This document shows positions 41,305 through 52,022 of a stretch of 64,000 bases of DNA, piece after piece. The notes below the pieces were generated by a model. It was not told where the DNA came from. It was given only the letters and a program-made list of their open reading frames with translations, and did no database searches. Both the position numbers and the translations under genes were made by a program. Position 1 is the first letter of the stretch, and the number at the start of each line of letters is the position of its first letter. Where the stretch lies: positions 2,604,001 through 2,668,000 of the forward strand of contig OZ271856.1 in assembly GCA_965601975.1 (NCBI GenBank), in the 5' to 3' direction. The stretch comes from JANQIO01 sp965601975. GTDB lineage: Bacteria; Pseudomonadota; Gammaproteobacteria; Pseudomonadales; Halieaceae.

Positions 41305-43545
41305 TCAGCCTGCCTGTTCAACGCCAGCCTCACTCAATCGACGGGCGGAAATAACATTGCTCAGCCGTCCGATCCGCACCAGCAGCCGGCCCAGGGACGT
41401 GAGGTCCCTCACCTCCACCCGCAGGCGCATATTGGCGATATTCTCGCGCTCATCGGTCAGCGTATTCACAGAGAGGACGTTGATTTTCGCATTGGCGAGC
41501 AATTCGGTGATATCCCGGAGCAGGCCCGGTCGATCGTAGGCTTCGATACCGATGTCCACCGCGTAGCCGCTGCGGTCGTCCGACCCCCAGCTCACGTCGA
41601 TGATGCGCTCCGGGTGCTCCATCTGCAGGTGCAGCGCGCGGGCGCAGTCCCGCCGGTGCACGCTGACACCGCGACCGCGCGTGATGAACCCGACAATGGC
41701 GTCGCCGGGCACCGGCTTGCAGCAGCCCGCCATATGACTCAGCAGGTTGCCCACGCCCTGTACCTGGACCGTGCCGGTTCCCTTGCGGCTGGGCGCCTTC
41801 AGCTTGACGTCACTGGCCTGGTCGGTGGAAACGTCCGTGAACAGGGCCTGGGCGGCCGACAGGACCTGTGCCGCCGACAGCTCCCCGGCACCGACGGCAG
41901 CGAACATATCCTCAACGCCATTGAGCTGCACCCGATGCGCCAGGCGCTTGTAGTCGACGGCGGTCAGGGCCAGCCGCTTGAACTCCCGCTCCAGCAGCTT
42001 GCGGCCGGCGTCGATGTTGTCGTCCCTGGCCTGGGCCCGGAACCAGTGCTGGACCTTGGCCCTGGCGCGGGATGTCTTGAGGTAACCGAGGCCGGGCTGC
42101 AACCAGTCGCGGCGCGGGCTGGACTCCTTGCCGGTGAGTATCTGCACCCGCTCACCGGTGTTCAGTTCATAGGTCAGGGGCACGATCGAACCGTTGACCT
42201 TGGCGCCGCGGCAGCTGTGACCCACCTCGGTGTGGACGTGGTAGGCGAAGTCCAGGGGTGTCGCACCATGCGCAAGGTTGACCACGTCCCCGTCGGGGGT
42301 GAATACGTAGACCCGGTCCTGGGACACATCGTTGCGCAGCTGCTCCGCCAGGTTGCGAACGTCACTGCCCGTCTCTTCGTGCCAGTCCAGCACCTGCCGC
42401 AACCAGGCGATCTTCTCTTCATAGCTGCTGGCGAGGCCGCCCTCCCGATCGGAACCCTTGTAGCGCCAGTGAGCACAAACCCCGAGCTCCGCCTCTTCAT
42501 CCATGTCGTAGGTGCGGATCTGGACTTCCAGAATTTTTCCTTCCGGGCCAATCACCGCGGTGTGCAGCGAGCGGTAGCCGTTTTCCTTGGGGTTTGCGAT
42601 GTAATCGTCGAATTCGTTGGGAATGTTGCGCCACAGGCCGTGCACCACACCCAGCGCCGCGTAGCAGTCCTTGATTTCCGGGACCAGGATGCGCACGGCG
42701 CGGATGTCGTAGACCTGTGAGAAGCCGATGCCCTTGCGCTGCATTTTCCGCCAGATGCTGTAGATGTGCTTGGAGCGACCCAGCAGCTCCGACTCGATGT
42801 TCTCCCTGGCCAGGACGTCGGTCATCTGACGCTTGACGCGCTCAATGAACTTGTCCCGCTCCAGGCGCTTGCCGTCCAGCAGGCGCGCAATCTTGTGATA
42901 GGCGTCTTCGTAGAGATAGCGGAAGGACAGGTCTTCCAGTTCCCACTTCAGGTGACCGATACCGAGCCGGTGCGCCAGCGGGGCGTAGACGTCGAACACT
43001 TCGCGGGCGACCACCTGGCGATTGTCCGGGTCCTCCTTGACCGCCCTGATCGCGCAGGTGCGTTCTGCCAGTTTGATCAGCGCCACCCGGACATCGTCCA
43101 CCAGCGCGATCAGCATCTTGCGGATGTTGTCCTTCTGGGCGTCTGCCTGGCCGAGCACCGGGGCATCGCGGTCGATGTTGAGTTCACTGATGGCCGACAT
43201 GCGCCGCACCCCCGCCAGCAGCTTGGCGACGCCGGGGCTGAAATCCCGCTCGACCTGCTCCATGGTAATGCGCCCTTCCTCCACCGCGCGGTAGAGCAGC
43301 GCTGCCTCGAGGCTCTCGGGACCCATGTGAAGTTCACAGAGAATGTCGACCATATCCAGGCCGGTACTGAGGCAGTCTCCCTCCCCGTACCAGGTAAATT
43401 CCTGCTGGACAGGCGTTTTCGCCGCATCCCGGACCGCCGCATAGGCCTGTCCCACCTGCTGGCGCTCTTCGTCGGGGAATGCCGCCAGCCGCTCCAGCAA
43501 CCAGCGCCCGGCTTCGGTCGCTCGCTCGGCGCGCACCCGGACCAC
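41305..43545 (-). CDS. relA: (p)ppGpp synthetase RelA
   Basis: Ribosome-associated stringent-response enzyme, 746 aa. The N-terminal hydrolase domain is degenerate: the HD metal motif is missing, as in monofunctional RelA. The synthetase domain has SKHIYSIWRKMQRKGIGFSQ, the acidic EFDDYIANPKENGYRSLHT (acidic pair typical of RelA rather than SpoT), then TGS (FTPDGDVVNLAHGATPLDFA), a Cys/His zinc-finger region (HMAGCCKPVPGD) and a C-terminal ACT domain. Start GTG 43545 with GGAGGG upstream, inside the cysM stop region. mazG follows. Confidence 0.96.
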   Translation of the reverse strand: MVRVRAERATEAGRWLLERLAAFPDEERQQVGQAYAAVRDAAKTPVQQEFTWYGEGDCLSTGLDMVDILCELHMGPESLEAALLYRAVEEGRITMEQVERDFSPGVAKLLAGVRRMSAISELNIDRDAPVLGQADAQKDNIRKMLIALVDDVRVALIKLAERTCAIRAVKEDPDNRQVVAREVFDVYAPLAHRLGIGHLKWELEDLSFRYLYEDAYHKIARLLDGKRLERDKFIERVKRQMTDVLARENIESELLGRSKHIYSIWRKMQRKGIGFSQVYDIRAVRILVPEIKDCYAALGVVHGLWRNIPNEFDDYIANPKENGYRSLHTAVIGPEGKILEVQIRTYDMDEEAELGVCAHWRYKGSDREGGLASSYEEKIAWLRQVLDWHEETGSDVRNLAEQLRNDVSQDRVYVFTPDGDVVNLAHGATPLDFAYHVHTEVGHSCRGAKVNGSIVPLTYELNTGERVQILTGKESSPRRDWLQPGLGYLKTSRARAKVQHWFRAQARDDNIDAGRKLLEREFKRLALTAVDYKRLAHRVQLNGVEDMFAAVGAGELSAAQVLSAAQALFTDVSTDQASDVKLKAPSRKGTGTVQVQGVGNLLSHMAGCCKPVPGDAIVGFITRGRGVSVHRRDCARALHLQMEHPERIIDVSWGSDDRSGYAVDIGIEAYDRPGLLRDITELLANAKINVLSVNTLTDERENIANMRLRVEVRDLTSLGRLLVRIGRLSNVISARRLSEAGVEQAG

Positions 43546-43547
43546 GG

Positions 43548-44444
43548 TCAGCTCCCTCCGTACACGCCGGTGGACAGGTAGCGGTCGCCGCGGTCGCAGA
43601 TGATGGCGACAATCACCGCGTCAGTGACCTCCCGGGCCACCCGCAGCGCACCGGCGACGCAGCCGCCGGAGGACACGCCGGCAAAGATGCCCTCGCGCTG
43701 TGCCAGTTCGCGCATGGTCTGCTCCGACTCGCTCTGGCTGATATCGATCACGCGGTCCACGCGCGACGCATTGTAGATACTGGGCAGGTAGGCCTCCGGC
43801 CAGCGTCGGATGCCGGGAATGCTGGAACCGTCTTCCGGCTGCAGGCCGATAATCTGGATTTCGGGGTTCTGTTCCTTGAGAAAGCGCGACGTGCCCATGA
43901 TGGTACCGGTAGTACCCATGGAGCTGACAAAATGCGTAACACTGCCGCCGGTGTCGCGCCAGATCTCGGGCCCGGTGCCGCGAAAATGCGCCTCCGGGTT
44001 GTCCATGTTGGCAAACTGGTCCAGCACCCGGCCCTTGCCCTCGGCCTGCATCTGTATGGCGAGGTCGCGGGCCCCTTCCATACCCTCCTCCTGGGTCACC
44101 TCGATCAGCTCAGCGCCGTAGGCCGCCATGGCCTGCTTGCGCTCGTCGCTCATGTGGGAGGGCATGATCAGCTTGAGGGTGTAGCCCTTGATCGCCGCCG
44201 CCATCGCCAGGGCGATCCCGGTGTTGCCGCTGGTGGCCTCGATCAGCACATCGCCGGGGGCAATCTCGCCCCGCTCCTCGGCGCGCTGGATCATGCTGAT
44301 CGCCGGGCGATCCTTGACCGACCCCGCGGGGTTGTTCCCCTCGAGTTTCAGCAGGATGGTATTGCCGGTGTCCGCCCCCATGCGCTGCAGGCGCACCAGT
44401 GGCGTATTGCCGACGCAATCTTCGATCGTGGGATAGTCTGGCAT
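43548..44444 (-). CDS. cysM: Cysteine synthase B
   Basis: PLP enzyme making cysteine from O-acetylserine and sulfide or thiosulfate. The 298-aa protein shows NTPLVRLQRMGADTGN, the Schiff-base lysine in PAGSVKDRPAISM and the phosphate loop EATSGNTGIALAMA. Length and the upstream position to relA, as in Pseudomonas, favour CysM over CysK. relA starts two bases after its stop. Confidence 0.93.
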   Translation of the reverse strand: MPDYPTIEDCVGNTPLVRLQRMGADTGNTILLKLEGNNPAGSVKDRPAISMIQRAEERGEIAPGDVLIEATSGNTGIALAMAAAIKGYTLKLIMPSHMSDERKQAMAAYGAELIEVTQEEGMEGARDLAIQMQAEGKGRVLDQFANMDNPEAHFRGTGPEIWRDTGGSVTHFVSSMGTTGTIMGTSRFLKEQNPEIQIIGLQPEDGSSIPGIRRWPEAYLPSIYNASRVDRVIDISQSESEQTMRELAQREGIFAGVSSGGCVAGALRVAREVTDAVIVAIICDRGDRYLSTGVYGGS

Positions 44445-44514
44445 GGGCCGGGGATTATACCTGTTCAGTAGCGCTGCGGCGAAGTGGAGGCGACCAGGGC
44501 GGCTAAACGGCGGG

Positions 44515-45234
44515 TCAATCGGGGCTTCTAAACAGCTCGCGACTCCTCAGCGGCTTGTCTCCCAGGTGCGAGGCCAGCGCCTGGCGCATAAGCCGCTTTG
44601 CGCACTTGCGGGCGGTGCCGGAAAAATCGCCGCGGCTCAGGCTGGCGAGGTCCGCACCCAGGTAGCGGGGCAGCCGCTCCGGCGCGTGCTCCGGGGCGAG
44701 TACCATACCGTGCTCTTCGTGAAAGTGATACCAGGCCTGCTCCGCCACCGCGTCGCCGCTGAGGCCGTCGCTGGCCAGGTCAAAACCGTATCCCAGCTCT
44801 TCCAGCAGCACCAGCTCAAAGCGCCGCAGCGGCACCTCCTCGTCTTCGATGTCGGGAGCAGCCAGCAGGGACAGCACGGCGGCGTAATGATCGAACAGTT
44901 TCTGGTGTGGGTCTTCCGGATGCAGCAGCCGCATCAGCAGCTCATTCATGTAAAGCCCGCTGTACAGGCGCCGGCCGTTCAGCGCCAGCGCCGACCCCAG
45001 GGGCTCACAGCCCGTCAGGGTATGCAGCTGGCTGCGGCCGCTCCAGGAGCACTGCAGGGGCGTAAACGGCTGCAGCAGGGCCGCGCCGCTACCGCCGCGG
45101 GACTTGCGGGATTTGGCACCCTTGGCCACCAGCGCAATGCGACCGAGATCGCGGCTGAAATACTCCACCAGCAGGCTGCTGTCCCGCCAGGGCCGGGTGT
45201 GCAGGACGTATCCGGATTGCAGGCTGGCGCGCAC
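44515..45234 (-). CDS. recO: DNA repair protein RecO
   Basis: Loads RecA at gaps with RecR/RecF. A 239-aa protein with N-terminal OB-fold (GYVLHTRPWRDSSLLVEYFS, RIALVAKGAKSRKSR) and helical C-terminal part (ELVLLEELGYGFDLASDG, RELFRSPD). Starts at GTG 45234, 12 bases after era. It ends the long rpoE-lepB-rnc-era chain; the usual next gene pdxJ is not here, cysM being next instead. Confidence 0.94.
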   Translation of the reverse strand: MRASLQSGYVLHTRPWRDSSLLVEYFSRDLGRIALVAKGAKSRKSRGGSGAALLQPFTPLQCSWSGRSQLHTLTGCEPLGSALALNGRRLYSGLYMNELLMRLLHPEDPHQKLFDHYAAVLSLLAAPDIEDEEVPLRRFELVLLEELGYGFDLASDGLSGDAVAEQAWYHFHEEHGMVLAPEHAPERLPRYLGADLASLSRGDFSGTARKCAKRLMRQALASHLGDKPLRSRELFRSPD

Positions 45235-45246
45235 CGCTCGCAGCCC

Positions 45247-46149
45247 TCACTCGTCGTAGCCGAGACTGCGCAATGCGCGTTCGTCATCGGACCAGCCGGA
45301 CTTGACCTTGACCCAGAGTTTCAGCATCACCCGGGATTCGAACAGGGCCTCCATGTCGGCGCGGGCATCCGCGCCGATCGAGCGCAGGCGGCTGCCACCC
45401 TTGCCGATGATGATGCGTTTCTGCCCGTCCCGCTCGACAAAGATCAGGGCCGATATATGCAGCACGTCGTCCTGCTGGCGGAATTCCTCGATTTCCACGG
45501 TGATGGCGTAGGGCAGTTCCTCCCCGAGCTGGCGCATGATTTTCTCGCGCACCATCTCCGCCGCCATGAATCGTTGGCTGCGATCCGTGACCTGGTCTTC
45601 GGGAAAAAAGTGCACGGACTCCGGGAGCTCCTCGCGGATACAGTGGTCCAGTTCGTCGATGTTGTGCTGGTTCAGCGCGGAAATGGGAACGATCGCCTTG
45701 AACTCCGCCTGCTCCGACAGGAACTGCAGATGCGGCAGCAGGTCACCCTTGTTGTCCATCAGGTCGACCTTGTTCACCGCCAGGATCACCGGTGCCGATC
45801 CGGACTGGGCCTGCTCCAGCACCCACTCATCCTCGTCGGTCCAGGCGGTGCGATCGACGACCATGACCACCACGTCGACATCGGCAATCGCCGAGCTGGC
45901 GGCGCGATTCATATACCGATTGATCGCCTTGCGCGCCCCTTTGTGCAGGCCGGGGGTGTCCACGAACACGACCTGGTCATCACCTTCGGTCTTGATCCCT
46001 AGCACACGGTGCCGGGTGGTTTGCGGTTTGCGGGAGGTAATGCTGATCTTTTGCCCCAGCATATGGTTCAGCAGGGTCGACTTCCCCACGTTGGGCCGGC
46101 CGATGATGGCGACATAGCCGCAGCGCTGGGCGGGGGCCTGCTCAGTCAC
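45247..46149 (-). CDS. era: GTPase Era
   Basis: Essential GTPase in 16S rRNA 3'-end maturation. At 300 aa it matches E. coli Era (301). G motifs: GRPNVGKSTLLNHMLGQK, DTPGLHKGARKAINRYM, NKVDLMDNKG; KH domain: IIIGKGGSRLRSIGADARADME. I start it at GTG 46149, which overlaps the rnc stop by 8 bases; the longer frame upstream is rnc read out of frame. Confidence 0.97.
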   Translation of the reverse strand: MTEQAPAQRCGYVAIIGRPNVGKSTLLNHMLGQKISITSRKPQTTRHRVLGIKTEGDDQVVFVDTPGLHKGARKAINRYMNRAASSAIADVDVVVMVVDRTAWTDEDEWVLEQAQSGSAPVILAVNKVDLMDNKGDLLPHLQFLSEQAEFKAIVPISALNQHNIDELDHCIREELPESVHFFPEDQVTDRSQRFMAAEMVREKIMRQLGEELPYAITVEIEEFRQQDDVLHISALIFVERDGQKRIIIGKGGSRLRSIGADARADMEALFESRVMLKLWVKVKSGWSDDERALRSLGYDE

Positions 46150-46822
46150 GGAGTCGCTCCAGCGCCGCGTCCGCGGCCGCCTGCTCTGCGCGGCGCCGGC
46201 TGCTGCCGCTGCCGCTGAAACTGGATCTTGGCTCCGACAGCCGGCACTCCACGACAAAGTGCTGGCAGTGATCCTCGCCGCTGACCTCGGCCAGGTGGTA
46301 TTCCGGCAGCGGCAGGCCGCGCCCCTGCAGGTATTCCTGCAGCGACGTCTTTGGGTCCTTGGTCGCTGTCTCCGGGCTCACCGAGCCGAGAGGCTCCGCA
46401 AACCACGCCAGCACACAGTCCCGCGCTGCCTCCTGCCCACTGTCCAGGAGGATCGCGCCAATCACGGCCTCGAGTGTGTCCGCGAGAATGGACTCGCGCC
46501 GGTGCCCGCCGCTTTTCTTCTCACCGGGACCCAGGAGGACGGCGCTGCCGAGTTGCAGCTCCCTGGCCACCGAGGCCAGCATGCCGCCCCGCACCAGCGC
46601 CGCGCGCATGCGGCTCAGTTCACCCTCGGTGCAGTCGGGAAAGTGGTGGTATAGCTGCTCGGCGACGATGTGGTTTAGGATCGAGTCGCCAAGGAATTCC
46701 AGGCGCTCATTGTTGCGGGCGCCCACAGAGCGATGGCTTAGAGCGAGCTGCAGGAGGTCGGGGTCCCGGAAGGTATAGCCCAGCGCCTGTTGCAGGCGGG
46801 TCTGTTCGGGTGGGCTACTCAA
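46142..46822 (-). CDS. rnc: Ribonuclease III
   Basis: Cleaves double-stranded RNA in rRNA and mRNA processing. The 226-aa enzyme has the catalytic signature NERLEFLGDSILNH, a second acidic motif (DTLEAVIGAILLDSG) and a C-terminal double-stranded-RNA-binding domain (KTSLQEYLQGRGLPLPEYHL, GSSRRRAEQAAADAALERL). Start is TTG 46822, in the last of four 11-bp repeat units; only this unit's TTG is in the rnc frame. It overlaps era by 8 bases. Confidence 0.96.
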   Translation of the reverse strand: MSSPPEQTRLQQALGYTFRDPDLLQLALSHRSVGARNNERLEFLGDSILNHIVAEQLYHHFPDCTEGELSRMRAALVRGGMLASVARELQLGSAVLLGPGEKKSGGHRRESILADTLEAVIGAILLDSGQEAARDCVLAWFAEPLGSVSPETATKDPKTSLQEYLQGRGLPLPEYHLAEVSGEDHCQHFVVECRLSEPRSSFSGSGSSRRRAEQAAADAALERLRD

Positions 46823-46858
46823 TGGCTACTCAATGGCTACTCAATAACTACTCAATAA
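46815..46858. repeat. Four 11-bp tandem units at the DUF4845-rnc junction
   Basis: Minus-strand units TTATTGAGTAG (twice) then CCATTGAGTAG (twice). The DUF4845 stop TAG lies in the first unit read and the rnc start TTG in the last. Each unit holds TTGAGTAG, in which a start and a stop overlap. Confidence 0.9.
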
Positions 46859-47222
46859 CTACGATATTGTCGTTGAACATCAGCACGGCATCGATGTTCT
46901 GGAACAGGTGCGTCCTCGTCTCGTAGTTGGCATCGATGATGATCTTGCCCTTGTCCCGATACACCTTGACCTGGTTTGGCTTCAGCGCCTCGATGCGATT
47001 GGTGTTGAAGGTGCTTGCGACACGCTTCGAGACCTCGCGCAGGGACTGCGAGGCATCGGAAGCCTCGGCAACGCTCTCGATGGCGTTCTTGATGGCCCGG
47101 CCCTCGAGCCAGGGGGGAAGCAGCCTGATCACGACCGTCAGGGTGAAAGACAGCAGGGCCAAGATAACAAGGATGCCGAGAATCGACACACCGCGCTGCC
47201 GCCTGCGAGACAAAGTGTTCAT
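46848..47222 (-). CDS. DUF4845 small membrane protein
   Basis: A 124-aa protein starting MNTLSRRRQRGVSILGILVI: a short basic N-terminus then one transmembrane helix, resembling a type IV pilin-like leader but without a confirmed peptidase site. The rest (LLPPWLEGRAIKNAIESVAE... NANYETRTHLFQNIDAVLMF-type) is predicted periplasmic. It matches the uncharacterised DUF4845 family found between lepB and rnc in many gammaproteobacteria. GGGGG precedes the start. Confidence 0.87.
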   Translation of the reverse strand: MNTLSRRRQRGVSILGILVILALLSFTLTVVIRLLPPWLEGRAIKNAIESVAEASDASQSLREVSKRVASTFNTNRIEALKPNQVKVYRDKGKIIIDANYETRTHLFQNIDAVLMFNDNIVVIE

Positions 47223-47294
47223 ACCAACCCCCGTTTCCACCCCAGTTGTCCCGGGCTATCACCGCTGCCTACGCGCAGCGGCCGCTCCCGGCTG

Positions 47295-48134
47295 TTATTC
47301 GATGGCGCCGACGCGGTGGAAGCTGGGCAGACTCAGGAAGGACTCCCAGTGCATCCAGATCGCGAACGCCTTGCCTACTATATCTCGTTCCGGCACTTGC
47401 CCCCAAGCCCTTGAATCCTGCGAGTTATCCCGGTTGTCGCCCATCATGAAATAGTGACCCGGCTCGACCGTAAGGGAGAAATTGCTGTTGGGAACCTGGC
47501 CATCCGTCTGCATGAGGTGCGCCGCTTCTCCCAGTGCTTCACGACTGATCCTGAAGCGTGGCCGCGCCGGCGGCAGCTGGGCCAGCAGCTCCTGCGGGAC
47601 CTGCTCACCGTTCACGTACAGCTTTTTGTCCACGTATCGGATCCGGTCTCCCGGCAGCCCGATAACCCGCTTGATGTAGTAGGTGTCGTTCAGATGCGGC
47701 GGGAAGAACACCATGACATCCCCGCGCTGGGGCCGGTTCAGGTCCAGCACCTTGGTGCGGATCACCGGCAGCCGGATGCCGTAGGTGAACTTGTTCACCA
47801 GGATGTAGTCGCCGACCTGCAGGGTCGGCACCATGGAAGACGACGGAATCTGGAACGGCTCGACCAGAAAGGACCGCAGGACGAATACCAGTAACAGAAC
47901 CGGAAAAAAGGACTTGGAGTACTCGACCACCAGCGGTTCCCTCGCCGCGGTCTCGCTCCTGAGGGTGTACTCCCGGAACTGGGGGCTGCTCTCGTTGGAC
48001 CACTCCGGGTAGTCGCGCTGCAGCTGCGCCAGCGTCGCCTTGCGCCCGGGCGCCAGGAACAGGTGATCGAGCAGCCAGACCATGCCGCTGCCGAAGACCA
48101 GTATCACCAACACCAGGGGGAAATCTATATCCAT
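47295..48134 (-). CDS. lepB: Signal peptidase I
   Basis: Cleaves signal peptides of exported proteins at the periplasmic face. A 279-aa protein with N-terminal membrane helices, the nucleophile serine in IPSSSMVPTLQVGDYI, the general-base lysine in YYIKRVIGLPGDRI and the conserved box MGDNRDNSQDSRAWG. Downstream of lepA as usual, across a five-unit 14-bp repeat. Confidence 0.97.
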   Translation of the reverse strand: MDIDFPLVLVILVFGSGMVWLLDHLFLAPGRKATLAQLQRDYPEWSNESSPQFREYTLRSETAAREPLVVEYSKSFFPVLLLVFVLRSFLVEPFQIPSSSMVPTLQVGDYILVNKFTYGIRLPVIRTKVLDLNRPQRGDVMVFFPPHLNDTYYIKRVIGLPGDRIRYVDKKLYVNGEQVPQELLAQLPPARPRFRISREALGEAAHLMQTDGQVPNSNFSLTVEPGHYFMMGDNRDNSQDSRAWGQVPERDIVGKAFAIWMHWESFLSLPSFHRVGAIE

Positions 48135-48140
48135 TTATCG

Positions 48141-48198
48141 CTTCAGCCTTCCGTTCTCAGCTCTCTGTTTTCAGCTTTCTGTTCTCAGCTCTCTGTTT

Positions 48199-48210
<12 letters not shown>
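48141..48210. repeat. Five 14-bp tandem units between lepA and lepB
   Basis: On the minus strand five units fit ACAGARAGCTGARA (the first has TAA, the last is ACGGAAGGCTGAAG). The lepA stop codon lies inside the first unit read; the lepB ATG follows the last unit by 7 bases. Alternate units are nearly identical, suggesting duplication of a 28-bp pair. Confidence 0.92.
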
Positions 48211-49998
<1,788 letters not shown>

Positions 49999-50065
49999 GT
50001 GCGGACCGGGTCGCTCAAACAAGGCGCGCGATTGTACCCGATCACAGGTACAACCGCTATGAGCC

Positions 50066-51463
50066 CTACTCCGGCTTCAGCCCCAGGAACAGCGGCGTGC
50101 CGCGCCGGATCAGCCGCACCGGAACAGATTTGCCCGGTTCAAGGCCCTCGGCGATTCGCAGGAAGCTGTCCACAGAGGTGACCGGCGAACCCGCCAGCAG
50201 GGTAATAACGTCGCCGCTGCGGATTTCGGCCCGGTCCGCCGGTGAACCCGAGATCACCTCGCTGACCAGCACGCCTCCGGAAATACCCCAGCGAGACTGG
50301 AGCTGTTCGGTGATTTCCTCCACCACCAGTCCCAGCCTGACGCCGGTGTCCACCTCGGGGGCCTGCTCCGCTACGGTGGGTTCGTCGTCAGCGCCGAGGC
50401 TGCCGACCTCCAGGCGGATCGTCTTGCGCTTGCCGTCGCGCACCAGCACCACCCGGGCGTCGGTGCCTGGCCGAACCAGGCCGACCACGTGGGGCAGGTC
50501 TGACGAGGTGAGAATGTCCTTGCCGTCAAAGGTGATGATCACGTCGCCGGACTCCAGCCCTCCACGATCCGCAGGTCCGCCGGGCTGCACCTGTACGATC
50601 AGCGCGCCGCGCGGTCGCTCGAGGCCCAGGGACTCGGCCAGCACCGTGTCCACGTCCTGGATGGTAACGCCGAGCCAGCCGCGCGTGACCTTGCCGGTCT
50701 CCTTGAGCTGCTCGACCACGTTCAGCACCACACTGACGGGAATTGCGAAGGACAGGCCGATGGAACCGCCGGAGCGGGTAAATATCTGGGAATTCACGCC
50801 GACCACTTCACCGTCAAGATTGAACAGCGGGCCGCCGGAATTGCCGGGATTGATGGCGACGTCGGTCTGGATGAACGGCACGTAGTTCTCGCCGCTCTCC
50901 GTCGGCAGGCTGCGGCCCTTGGCGCTGACGATACCGGCGGTCACCGAGTAGTCCAGGCCGAAGGGTGAGCCAATCGCCAGGACCCACTCCCCCACAGCCA
51001 GCTCTTCGGGCTCGGCGAATTCGAGTGAGGGAAGCTTCTCGGCGTCGACGCGCAGCAGGGCGAGATCGGAACGCGCATCGAGGCCGACGATTTCCGCCTC
51101 GTACTCGCTGCGGTCGGTAAGCCGGACGATGACGGTCTCGGCGCCCTCGACCACATGATTGTTGGTCACGATGTATCCATCGCTGCTGATGATGAAACCG
51201 GACCCCATGGACTGGCGCGGCCGCTGCTGTTGCTCGGGCTGGCCCCGGTACTCGAAGAACCGCCGCAGGTACTCGGGAATTTCCGGCATGTCGCGGTGGA
51301 ACGGGTCCTGCGCGCCGGGGGCGTACTCCACCAGGATCTTTACCACGGCGGGCGTATTCTGCTTGACGATCCCCTTGAAATCGGGGAGCTCGGCGGCGGA
51401 GGCTCCCGCCAGCCAACTGCCCAGCACAACAAGTGCGACAAGGCGGGTCACTATGGATTGCAT
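50066..51463 (-). CDS. Periplasmic Do-type serine protease (MucD/DegQ)
   Basis: A 465-aa protease/chaperone that clears misfolded periplasmic proteins. Signal peptide (LVALVVLGSWLAGASAAE), catalytic triad His in VTNNHVVEGAE, Asp in ARSDLALLRVDA, Ser in NPGNSGGPLFN, then two PDZ domains (GWLGVTIQDVDTVLAESLGL; SGSPADRAEIRSGDVITLL). Its position after rpoE-rseA-rseB-rseC is that of Pseudomonas mucD. AGAGG precedes the ATG. Confidence 0.95.
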   Translation of the reverse strand: MQSIVTRLVALVVLGSWLAGASAAELPDFKGIVKQNTPAVVKILVEYAPGAQDPFHRDMPEIPEYLRRFFEYRGQPEQQQRPRQSMGSGFIISSDGYIVTNNHVVEGAETVIVRLTDRSEYEAEIVGLDARSDLALLRVDAEKLPSLEFAEPEELAVGEWVLAIGSPFGLDYSVTAGIVSAKGRSLPTESGENYVPFIQTDVAINPGNSGGPLFNLDGEVVGVNSQIFTRSGGSIGLSFAIPVSVVLNVVEQLKETGKVTRGWLGVTIQDVDTVLAESLGLERPRGALIVQVQPGGPADRGGLESGDVIITFDGKDILTSSDLPHVVGLVRPGTDARVVLVRDGKRKTIRLEVGSLGADDEPTVAEQAPEVDTGVRLGLVVEEITEQLQSRWGISGGVLVSEVISGSPADRAEIRSGDVITLLAGSPVTSVDSFLRIAEGLEPGKSVPVRLIRRGTPLFLGLKPE

Positions 51464-51533
51464 TCGATTACCTCTTGGAAACGTGAGTTGCTCGCGCTGC
51501 CAGGCAGCGGTTGCCCTATTCTTTGGCGCCGGG

Positions 51534-51980
51534 CTAGGCTGGGCCCAGCAGGCGTGGATGCAGGTGCTTGTCGTTGCGGCGGCTCCAGGCGTGCCACTTC
51601 ACCAGGCCGACGCCGGCCAGGAACCCGAGGCCCGCGCCAGTGAGGGTGTCGAGGTCGGACGCACCGGGCACAAGACCCGCGAACACGCCTGCCACGGTGA
51701 GCGTGCACAGCAGCGGCACGATGTAGACAAGGAAAGACCCGCTGAGGATGACGCTCTCCGGGATCGCGATGCATACCTCATCGTCGACCTGGAAGCGGCC
51801 ATCCGGAAAGGCCTCGCTGGAGACCTTGAGATAGTTACGGCTGCCCTCGCCAATGCGGTTCATCAGACCGTGCCCGCAGCCCTTGGCCGCGGCGCAGCTT
51901 CCGCAGGTGGACTGGCGGATGGTTTCCACCCAGAGCCAGCCCGATTCAACGGCGACGACACGCCCTGTTTCAGTCAACAT
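51534..51980 (-). CDS. rseC: RseC/MucC family membrane protein
   Basis: A 148-aa protein: N-terminal cytoplasmic region with a cysteine cluster STCGSCAAAKGCGHGLM, then two membrane helices (VILSGSFLVYIVPLLCTLTV; LTGAGLGFLAGVGLVKW). RseC/MucC proteins modulate sigma-E activity, and a SoxR-reducing role is known for a homologue; which applies here is not visible. Fourth gene of the rpoE cluster. Confidence 0.9.
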   Translation of the reverse strand: MLTETGRVVAVESGWLWVETIRQSTCGSCAAAKGCGHGLMNRIGEGSRNYLKVSSEAFPDGRFQVDDEVCIAIPESVILSGSFLVYIVPLLCTLTVAGVFAGLVPGASDLDTLTGAGLGFLAGVGLVKWHAWSRRNDKHLHPRLLGPA

Positions 51981-52022
51981 GGAGCAATAATACCGGATTC
52001 CGAGGTCGGCTTCCGCGGGCGC

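Noticed and set aside
41305..43545. Bifunctional SpoT rather than RelA
   Set aside because: The HD hydrolase motif is missing and the synthetase has the acidic EFDDY loop; gene order cysM-relA-mazG also supports RelA.
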